This document shows, piece after piece, positions 1 to 4,453 of a stretch of DNA of 6,175 nucleotides. The notes below the pieces were generated by a model. It was not told where the DNA came from and searched no databases. It was given only the letters and a program-made list of their open reading frames with translations. The translations under genes and the position numbers were made by a program. The stretch spans positions 1-6,175 of the forward strand of contig CAZKDJ010000231.1 in the NCBI GenBank assembly GCA_964551295.1, read 5' to 3'. Each line of letters opens with the position of its first letter. Within the stretch, counting starts at the first letter, position 1. Origin of the DNA: JAFGED01 sp964551295 (GTDB lineage: Bacteria; Chloroflexota; Anaerolineae; B4-G1).

Positions 1-2
1 AT

Positions 3-425
3 ATCCACGAGTGGGGCGGCATCTATCTCGACCACGGCGAGCCAGAAGGCATCGTCGGGTATCCCGGCAAGACCCGCTCAGAGATACTGGACGAGTTCCC
101 CAACTACATCCTGCCTGCTGGTATCACGGAAACAGGTTGGTGGCACCAAGATCACGAGGACGAAGCAGGCTGTATCGCGCGCGCCGTCCGTGTGGCTGGG
201 GCCTTGCACAAGCGATCCCAAAACTGCGAACGAATCGCTCTTATCACCCATGCAGGCTTCACGGCCAAACTCCTGGCTACATTTCTGAGTCAACGATCAT
301 CGGATAACGTCTACTATCATCACCGCAACACATCTATCTCTCGTATCGACCTCGACAGTGATGGGATCCTGAATGTTCGTTACCTAAACCGGATAGACCA
401 CCTGCCGCCGGAGATGGTCACCTGA
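3..425 (+). CDS. Histidine phosphatase family protein, C-terminal part (cut by window start)
   Basis: The plus-strand frame is open from the window edge to a TGA at 423-425 and gives 140 residues. The protein resembles the C-terminal two thirds of the histidine phosphatase (phosphoglycerate-mutase-like) superfamily. Fragment residues about 21-44 carry the 'GKTRSEILDEFP ... LP ... ITETGWW' block seen in small broad-specificity members. Residues 79-85 read LITHAGF, where the His (codon 249-251) fits the second catalytic histidine that acts in the phospho-enzyme cycle. The RHG motif with the nucleophilic histidine lies upstream of the window, so substrate class cannot be judged; these are usually cytosolic phosphatases acting on small phosphorylated metabolites. 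The gene ends 19 bp from the convergent amidohydrolase remnant with no clear terminator between. Family assignment is fairly sure; the specific substrate is unknown. Confidence 0.85.
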   Translation: MHEWGGIYLDHGEPEGIVGYPGKTRSEILDEFPNYILPAGITETGWWHQDHEDEAGCIARAVRVAGALHKRSQNCERIALITHAGFTAKLLATFLSQRSSDNVYYHHRNTSISRIDLDSDGILNVRYLNRIDHLPPEMVT

Positions 426-444
426 GACACCGCTGCTCATAAGA

Positions 445-777
445 TCACAGGCCCGGGATCAACCGCCGGGCGTTCCCAGCGTACAGCTTTGCCAATACCT
501 CGACCGGCAGAGCGACGGCATCCACCTTCCAGCGCCCCTGCTTTGGAAAACCCGGGTAAGAGACCCGCCGCTCACCCGTCTCAAAAAAGCGCCAGTGGTC
601 GCCGTAGAGAGTCTCAAGCTCGCCCACCTCCCCCTGCACGTCCTGGTCAAAAATATCCCACCCCAGCATCAAGTCGCTTCCGAAGAGCACCCGATCCTGG
701 TGCTTGAGGAAAAACGCCCGCACTTCCTCGACCGGGTGGCGGCCAATTGGATTCCTATCGTGCAACCTTTTATGGTA
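445..777 (-). pseudogene. Amidohydrolase (Amidohydro_2-type, TIM-barrel) remnant, 5'-truncated
   Basis: The minus-strand frame is open from just inside an in-frame stop (778-780) to a TGA at 445-447. The first possible start is TTG at 765, giving only 106 aa against roughly 300-400 aa for intact members. The residues match the C-terminal part of metal-dependent hydrolases of the amidohydrolase_2 group: 'FFLKHQDRVLFGSD', whose Asp corresponds to the last metal ligand on strand 8 of the barrel, then 'HWRFFETG', and the terminal 'LPVEVLAKLYAGNARRLI'. The N-terminal metal-binding histidines and most of the barrel are absent, and no continuation is visible because the sigma-factor gene occupies the upstream DNA. 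With most of the active site missing it cannot be a working hydrolase. The retained part has no internal stops or frameshift, suggesting a recent truncation. An alternative is a small expressed remnant, but no Shine-Dalgarno precedes the TTG. Confidence 0.72.
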
Positions 778-786
778 TCATGCGTA
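761..786 (+). promoter_or_regulatory. Candidate ECF-type promoter of the sigma/anti-sigma operon
   Basis: TGCAAC at 761-766, then exactly 16 bases, then CGTA at 783-786. This fits the AAC ... CGT architecture of ECF sigma promoters and differs by one base from the Bacillus SigW-type TGAAAC-N16-CGTA. It lies just upstream of an ECF sigma gene, the usual place for an autoregulated promoter. Predicted transcription would begin at about 792-795, leaving a short leader with the Shine-Dalgarno at 805-808. A sigma-70-like pair (TTGGAT 747-752, TATGGT 771-776, 18-bp spacer) overlaps it and is a weaker alternative. Confidence 0.5.
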
Positions 787-803
787 ATAGAGTTTGAGTG
801 AAA

Positions 804-808
804 TGGAG
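804..808 (+). promoter_or_regulatory. Ribosome binding site deciding the sigma-factor start
   Basis: TGGAG lies 7 bases before GTG at 816, good spacing for initiation. No Shine-Dalgarno sits before the upstream in-frame GTG at 798, which would also be only a few bases from the predicted transcription start. This favours GTG 816, giving an N-terminus MTEESTW, typical of such sigma factors. Confidence 0.6.
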
Positions 809-815
809 CACCGGC

Positions 816-1385
816 GTGACTGAGGAGTCAACCTGGATCCAACGAGCGCGGGAGGGCGACCAGAACGCATTTGGTCGACTGGTAGTGGCCTACCAGACAC
901 CCGTATACAATCTGGCCTACCGGATGCTGGGCAACAAAGTGGAAGCAGAAGATGCCGCACAGGAGGCATTCCTGAGAGCCTACACACATCTTCGCAGCTA
1001 CGATCCAAACCGCCCTTTCCGTTCTTGGCTGTTCTCTATCGCTTCCCACTACTGCATCGACCGGCTGCGACGGCGCAGAATCACCTGGCTCCCGCTCGAA
1101 GATGAATTTGCCGAACCTTATCTCATGACAAACAAGAGCCCAAACCCAGAGACTGTGACCTCACAGCGAGAGCAAGAGGAGCAAGTACAAAGCTTGCTGG
1201 GCACGCTCTCGCCCACCGACCGGGCAGCGATCACGCTGCGCTACTGGTACGACTGCTCGTACGAAGAGATCGCCGAGATGCTAAACCTGACGGTGAGCGC
1301 GGTCAAGTCGCGCCTCCACCGTGCCCGGCGTGCCCTGGCAAGTTCGATAGAAGGAGAATCGGCCTATGCAATGCAAACAGGCTAG
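816..1385 (+). CDS. ECF-family RNA polymerase sigma factor (sigma-70 group 4)
   Basis: Starting at GTG 816 the protein has 189 aa, the usual ECF length; GTG 798 would add six residues. Region 2 spans roughly residues 14-86: 'DQNAFGRLV', the core-binding segment 'AEDAAQEAFLRAY', and the -10 recognition segment 'FRSWLFSIASHYCIDRLRRRR'. A variable acidic linker follows (about 87-123). Region 4 spans about 124-176, with 'LSPTDRAAITLRYW' and the helix-turn-helix 'SYEEIAEMLNLTVSAVKSRLHRAR', which reads the -35 element. Regions 1 and 3 are absent, as expected for ECF factors. It directs RNA polymerase to a small regulon, probably including its own promoter at 761-786. The last 20 bp overlap the anti-sigma gene, so the pair is probably translationally coupled, the standard arrangement for a sigma held inactive by its membrane anti-sigma. 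The family call is near certain; signal and regulon are unknown. Confidence 0.95.
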   Translation: MTEESTWIQRAREGDQNAFGRLVVAYQTPVYNLAYRMLGNKVEAEDAAQEAFLRAYTHLRSYDPNRPFRSWLFSIASHYCIDRLRRRRITWLPLEDEFAEPYLMTNKSPNPETVTSQREQEEQVQSLLGTLSPTDRAAITLRYWYDCSYEEIAEMLNLTVSAVKSRLHRARRALASSIEGESAYAMQTG

Positions 1386-1899
1386 CGAGATGATGTCGCT
1401 GTGGTTGGATGGCCGCCTAGAGTCCACAGAGGTTGCCCTCTTGGATGCACACCTCGCTGAGTGCGAAACGTGCCGGGCTGAGTGGCACGGGCTGCAAGCC
1501 CTGGATAGCCTGCTGGCCTCCGCCGCCACGATAGAGACCCCCGTCCGCATGCGCGTGCAGGTGATGATGCGCTTGGAGCGTCGGGACCAGGCCCGGAGGG
1601 CGATCATCGGCGGCACAGCGCTGACACTGGGCACCGTGGCGCTGGCCCTGCTTCTGGTGGCGCCCGCACTGCTGGGTCTGCTGGACGCCCTGGGCATCGC
1701 GCCGGCCTTGATCCGTGGCGGCCCGACGACGCTTCTCCATCTGCTGGATGTAGGGGAAACGCTGGGGCGCACGTACATCGGTTTGATCGGGAGACTCATC
1801 ATCCCGCTGATCATCCTGGGCCTGTGCGGTATGACGTCAGCACTGGCCCTGAATGGTCTGTGGATCGGAGCGCTGCGCCGCCTGCGCGCATCACGCTAA
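1366..1899 (+). CDS. Zinc-finger (ZAS-type) transmembrane anti-sigma factor
   Basis: The 177-aa product starts at ATG 1366, with AAGGAG at 1351-1356, inside the end of the sigma gene. Residues 1-50 form a zf-HC2 / zinc-associated anti-sigma domain: C3, then H29-x3-C33-x2-C36 ('HLAECETC'), the four expected zinc ligands. This helical domain normally clamps region 2 and region 4 of the partner ECF sigma. Two hydrophobic stretches follow, about residues 79-107 and 139-168, joined by a short loop with few polar residues; both ends would lie in the cytoplasm. There is no large extracytoplasmic sensor domain, so the signal may be sensed within the membrane, by partner proteins, or by redox change of the zinc site. 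Genetic coupling to the sigma makes the pairing secure; the inducing stimulus is not visible. Confidence 0.88.
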   Translation: MQCKQASEMMSLWLDGRLESTEVALLDAHLAECETCRAEWHGLQALDSLLASAATIETPVRMRVQVMMRLERRDQARRAIIGGTALTLGTVALALLLVAPALLGLLDALGIAPALIRGGPTTLLHLLDVGETLGRTYIGLIGRLIIPLIILGLCGMTSALALNGLWIGALRRLRASR

Positions 1900-1942
1900 T
1901 GCGCTCATCCACTCACAAATTCGGCCACACAAGGAGTAAGAA

Positions 1943-2836
1943 ATGACAAAGATCGCTATTGTACTGACAGCACTCGTGCTGATGGTCAGCACCCTGGCCT
2001 GCTGCTGTTGTACCTTTCCGGCAACCATAAACATCGACGGCGGACCAACCATCGAGGTCGGAGATCTCCAGGAAGATGAAGAGCGTGTCCCGCTCGGTGA
2101 GACCGCGTCGGCTACCGTCGACGTTCTCTTCGGCACAGGCGAACTAGAGATAAGCGCCGGCGACACCGATGACCTCTTTCTGGGTACCTTTTTGTACAAC
2201 GTCGGCGAGTGGGAACCACGGGTCTCTTACACAGATGGGCGGCTGACCATCCAGCAGGGCTATGACGAGGAGGCGTGGGGCTGGCCGGGCGACGAAGGCA
2301 TCCGCAACGAGTGGGACCTGAGGTTCTCGCCTGAAGCGGTGCTGGACATGGACATCAAGGCCGGCGCCGGGCAGGGAGAATTGGATCTCACCGGCTTGCA
2401 GATCGAAAAGCTGGACGTCGACCTGGGTGCCGGGGATTTCACCCTCAGTTTCGACGAGCCCAACACGGCAGAGATGAGCCGCTTCACGCTGGATGTCGGG
2501 GCCGCACGCCTGGAAATCGCTGGCGTTGGCAACGCCAGCCCGGAGGAGATGGTCGTGCAGGGTGGTGCCGGCGAGATCACGCTGGACCTGACCGGCGACT
2601 GGACTCGCTCGGCCGACATCGAGGTCACAGCCGGCGTCGGCAGACTCGTTCTGCGTCTGCCCGAGGACGTAGGCGTGCGTGTTGACGTCGAAGGTGGCCT
2701 GGCAAACGTGGAGGCCTCTGGATTAAACCGCTCGGGCGGCGACTATGTCAATGACGCCTACGATGAAGTAGAGATAGAGCTAGACATTGTCGTCACCACG
2801 GGCATCGGCCAAGTGGACCTGGAAGTTGTGGATTGA
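1943..2836 (+). CDS. Exported, probable lipoprotein with toast-rack-like glycine/beta repeats
   Basis: The 297-aa protein starts at ATG 1943, six bases after AAGGAG (1931-1936), and lies 43 bp behind the anti-sigma gene. Residues 1-19 are a hydrophobic signal sequence ending 'STLACCCC'; C20-C23 form an unusual run of four cysteines. The lipobox is imperfect (Leu at -2, Thr at -3 for C20), so lipidation is likely but not certain. The rest is acidic and beta-rich. A short motif of Gly-x-Gly/Ala followed by alternating hydrophobics ending in Leu-x-Leu/Ile recurs near residues 63, 141, 161, 185, 207, 230 and 286. This fits the stacked sheets of toast-rack (DUF2154/LiaF-like) or DUF4097-like domains. 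The link to LiaF-type envelope-stress proteins is by resemblance only. In its operon it is a plausible output of, or signal partner for, the sigma/anti-sigma pair. No enzymatic motif is visible. Confidence 0.72.
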   Translation: MTKIAIVLTALVLMVSTLACCCCTFPATINIDGGPTIEVGDLQEDEERVPLGETASATVDVLFGTGELEISAGDTDDLFLGTFLYNVGEWEPRVSYTDGRLTIQQGYDEEAWGWPGDEGIRNEWDLRFSPEAVLDMDIKAGAGQGELDLTGLQIEKLDVDLGAGDFTLSFDEPNTAEMSRFTLDVGAARLEIAGVGNASPEEMVVQGGAGEITLDLTGDWTRSADIEVTAGVGRLVLRLPEDVGVRVDVEGGLANVEASGLNRSGGDYVNDAYDEVEIELDIVVTTGIGQVDLEVVD

Positions 2837-2857
2837 GCATCTCCCAAAATGCTCCGA

Positions 2858-2882
2858 GGGGATCGTCAGATCCCCCGTTTTT
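2858..2882 (+). terminator. Intrinsic terminator between the lipoprotein and beta-helix genes
   Basis: A perfect 7-bp stem (GGGGATC 2858-2864 with GATCCCC 2869-2875), a 4-base loop and, after CG, a run of five T (2878-2882). It begins 21 bp after the lipoprotein stop. It probably ends or attenuates the sigma-operon transcript, so the next gene would depend on readthrough or its own promoter. Confidence 0.65.
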
Positions 2883-2891
2883 GGGCCAGAT

Positions 2892-2920
2892 TTGGCAATC
2901 CGGCCCGAGCAAAAAAGAAT
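2892..2920 (+). promoter_or_regulatory. Possible weak promoter for the beta-helix/TM gene
   Basis: TTGGCA (2892-2897, five of six consensus bases) and AAGAAT (2915-2920, four of six) are separated by 17 bases. They lie just after the terminator and 44 bases before the chosen ATG. The -10 match is poor, so this is only a candidate. Confidence 0.25.
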
Positions 2921-2952
2921 CGAGGCTATCCGAAACGAGATAGACCTCGTAT

Positions 2953-2957
2953 GGAGG
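2953..2957 (+). promoter_or_regulatory. Ribosome binding site deciding the start of the beta-helix/TM gene
   Basis: GGAGG six bases before ATG 2964. The frame stays open back to position 2787 inside the preceding gene, but only ATG 2964 has both this site and a signal peptide directly behind it. Confidence 0.75.
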
Positions 2958-2963
2958 CGAGTT

Positions 2964-4013
2964 ATGGTTAAGCGACGTCTAGCGTGGATCATCGCCTGGG
3001 TGGCTGTGGCGCTGTTGCTGGCGGTCACGCCGGTGTTGGCCGATGATGAACCGCCCGACGACGGGATCACCGTCTTTGGAGAGGACTATACCATCGAGTC
3101 GGGCACGACAATCGAGGGCGACGTGACTGTCTTTGGCGGCGACGTGATCGTGGAAGACGGCGGCACCGTGGCGGGGTCAGTCGTCGTCTGGGGCGGAGAC
3201 GCCGAGATAGAGGGCACCGTCGAAGGGGATCTGGTCGTCTCCGGCGGCGACGTCTACCTGGGGAATGATGCCTGGATCCAGGGAGATCTGGTGTGCAGTT
3301 GGAATTGCAGCATTGATCAGGAATCGGACGCCCGCATAGATGGCAGTATCGTGGAAGGCATCACCCTGCCCCAAATCCCTCCCCCACCCAAGATCAGGAT
3401 ACCCACCCCGATGAACCTCCGGTTCGCTGATCCAGAAATGGTGCTCGGGCCGCTGTTCAACTTTGTCAGCAACATCATTTCGGCGTTGGTGGTCGCGGCG
3501 CTGGCAGTGCTGGTGGCCCTGCTGCTGCCTCAGCAAGTCAGCCGGGTCGGGCAAACGATGACCAAGGCCATTGCACCTAGTTTCGGGTATGGACTGCTGA
3601 CGGCTTTCGCCGCCGGAGCAGCCATCATCTCACTAATAGTCACGATCTGCCTCTCACCCATCTCCATCCTGGCCGCGCTCGCCCTGCTGGCTGCCAGCCT
3701 GTACGGCTGGATCTGCTTCGGCGCGGTGATCGGAGAGCGGCTGCTCAAAGCCTTCAACGCTCAAGCGGTGGAGCCCGTTTGGTCCGCCGGACTGGGAACA
3801 CTGATCATCTCCCTGGTCATCGCCTTGATCAATACAGCGATTGACGCAGGGCAAGGCTTCCTGTGCTGCCTAATACCGTTAGTTTGGATAACGGTTTTTG
3901 TCTTGGGGTGCGTCGGGCTGGGCGCCGTCGTGCTGACCCGCTTTGGCTCGCAACCCTACCCATCCACCACAGAAAACGCCCAAGAACCAGGGGCGGAGGT
4001 CGAAGAAAGCTAG
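2964..4013 (+). CDS. Exported bactofilin-like beta-helix domain fused to multi-TM membrane domain
   Basis: From ATG 2964 the product has 349 aa. Residues 1-26 form a classical signal peptide (MVKRR, hydrophobic core, then VLA before DDEPP). Residues about 34-132 are short repeats of the kind 'I.GDVTVFGGDVIVEDGGTVAGSVVVWGGDAEI', typical of the right-handed beta-helix of polymer-forming/bactofilin-like proteins; two cysteines (C111, C115) interrupt the last turns. A proline-rich linker (about 135-150) leads to roughly five hydrophobic segments near 168-188, 206-230, 232-258, 276-296 and 300-324, and an acidic C-terminal tail. The beta-helix is thus predicted outside the cytoplasmic membrane, unlike cytosolic bactofilins. 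It follows the lipoprotein gene by 127 bp, across a terminator, and has its own Shine-Dalgarno. A role as an envelope scaffold induced with the sigma factor is inference; no enzymatic motif is seen. Confidence 0.8.
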   Translation: MVKRRLAWIIAWVAVALLLAVTPVLADDEPPDDGITVFGEDYTIESGTTIEGDVTVFGGDVIVEDGGTVAGSVVVWGGDAEIEGTVEGDLVVSGGDVYLGNDAWIQGDLVCSWNCSIDQESDARIDGSIVEGITLPQIPPPPKIRIPTPMNLRFADPEMVLGPLFNFVSNIISALVVAALAVLVALLLPQQVSRVGQTMTKAIAPSFGYGLLTAFAAGAAIISLIVTICLSPISILAALALLAASLYGWICFGAVIGERLLKAFNAQAVEPVWSAGLGTLIISLVIALINTAIDAGQGFLCCLIPLVWITVFVLGCVGLGAVVLTRFGSQPYPSTTENAQEPGAEVEES

Positions 4014-4037
4014 ACGTTCAGTAATCGCACACCGCCG

Positions 4038-4074
4038 AAAATCGGGGAGCATCGAGCTCCCCGATTTTTCTTTT
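4038..4074 (+). terminator. Strong intrinsic terminator
   Basis: A perfect 13-bp stem (4038-4050 with 4056-4068; GC-rich core CGGGGAGC) around a 5-base loop, followed by TTTTT, C, TTTT. It lies 24 bp after the stop of the beta-helix/TM gene. The A-run on the left arm means it could also terminate in the reverse direction. It isolates the sigma cluster from the transporter operon. Confidence 0.92.
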
Positions 4075-4256
4075 CCCCGTCAGGTAAATTGGACATCTGA
4101 CCAAGGAAAAAGTGGGACAGACGTTCAATCGGAAAACCCTCCAAATGACCAATGCGACTAAGGGGCTTTTGTCCTACAATGATAGCGTCACTAGAACGCC
4201 GCAGTGACTCTCTCAATAACCACCCAATCAAGCTGCGCTTTACGCAAGCCGTGAAT

Positions 4257-4285
4257 TTGACAGCAAATCACTTCGGCCATATACT
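4257..4285 (+). promoter_or_regulatory. Housekeeping sigma-70-type promoter for the ABC transporter operon
   Basis: A perfect -35 TTGACA (4257-4262), an optimal 17-bp spacer and -10 TATACT (4280-4285, five of six consensus bases). Transcription should start near 4291-4293, giving a leader of about 160 nt before the ATG at 4454. It is the best promoter match in the window. Confidence 0.78.
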
Positions 4286-4335
4286 ATTATTGTATACCAC
4301 CTACAACAACCCGGCATACCACATCAATAATAGTA
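4282..4335. repeat. 11-bp perfect inverted repeat spanning the -10 box and transcription start
   Basis: TACTATTATTG (4282-4292) and its exact reverse complement CAATAATAGTA (4325-4335) are separated by 32 bp. The left arm overlaps the -10 box and ends at the predicted start site, so most of it would not be in the mRNA; the dyad is more likely read as DNA, as two half-operators whose centres are 43 bp (about four helical turns) apart. Between the arms ATACCAC occurs twice (4294-4300 and 4316-4322), 22 bp or two helical turns apart. Confidence 0.5.
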
Positions 4336-4343
4336 CATGCCGG
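4311..4343 (+). repeat. 7-bp inverted repeat in the leader, interleaved with the 11-bp repeat
   Basis: CCGGCAT (4311-4317) pairs with ATGCCGG (4337-4343) across 19 bases. The left arm lies inside and the right arm outside the 11-bp repeat, so the two cannot both form as simple nested hairpins. In RNA this GC-rich stem could form in the leader made from the 4257-4285 promoter; its long loop makes it only modestly stable. Confidence 0.35.
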
Positions 4344-4367
4344 CGCCCCTTCTTATTCCATAAGATG

Positions 4368-4378
4368 AAAGGAGGTGA
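4368..4378 (+). promoter_or_regulatory. Extended Shine-Dalgarno in the leader without a well-spaced start codon
   Basis: AAAGGAGGTGA is complementary to the whole anti-Shine-Dalgarno tail of bacterial 16S rRNA, yet no start codon follows at 5-10 bases. The nearest ATG (4378) begins two bases after GGAGG and would encode only 14 residues, ending at 4420-4422. The real gene starts 76 bases later with its own site at 4442-4447. A ribosome standby or decoy site, or a tiny leader ORF, are possible roles. CCTT (4348-4351) with AAGG (4369-4372), stacked on CTTAT/ATAAG, could hide part of it in a hairpin. Confidence 0.4.
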
Positions 4379-4453
4379 TGACACCAATCATCACTACCTT
4401 GTCTACCATATTTTGGCATTGACCACACAAGATATCAAAAAGGGAGGAAGAAA

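Larger units (their letters stand above)
4075..4453. other. Gene-free control region of the transporter operon
   Basis: These 379 bp are visibly richer in A+T than the flanking genes and hold no convincing gene. The left part (4075-4250) shows nothing firm beyond two GGACA-containing segments (4091-4100 and 4114-4123) and an inverted GTCC at 4171-4174, which could be an eroded mobile-element end but cannot be confirmed by eye. The right part holds a promoter, nested inverted and direct repeats, and a leader of about 160 nt before the binding-protein gene, listed separately. Confidence 0.7.

Noticed and set aside
798..815. GTG 798 as the start of the sigma factor
   Set aside because: It has no Shine-Dalgarno and lies within a few bases of the predicted transcript start; GTG 816 has TGGAG at good spacing and gives a more typical N-terminus. 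It remains possible for a leaderless message.
1281..1814. A 177-codon minus-strand open frame opposite the anti-sigma gene
   Set aside because: It is a shadow of two well-supported genes, with Ser/Arg/Pro-rich low-complexity translation and no ribosome binding site.
2883..2906. GGGCC / GGCCC inverted repeat after the terminator
   Set aside because: A 5-bp GC-only match over 14 bases is expected by chance in GC-rich DNA.
2931..2951. A second ECF-like promoter, CGAAAC ... CGTA, before the beta-helix gene
   Set aside because: The boxes are only 11 bases apart instead of about 16, and the second one runs into the ribosome binding site.
2787..2963. An upstream in-frame extension of the beta-helix/TM gene
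   Set aside because: It overlaps the lipoprotein gene and a terminator, lacks a ribosome binding site, and would bury the clear signal peptide that begins at 2964.
4378..4422. A 14-residue leader peptide starting at ATG 4378
   Set aside because: The start lies two bases from GGAGG, too close for efficient initiation; it is kept only as an alternative in the leader finding.
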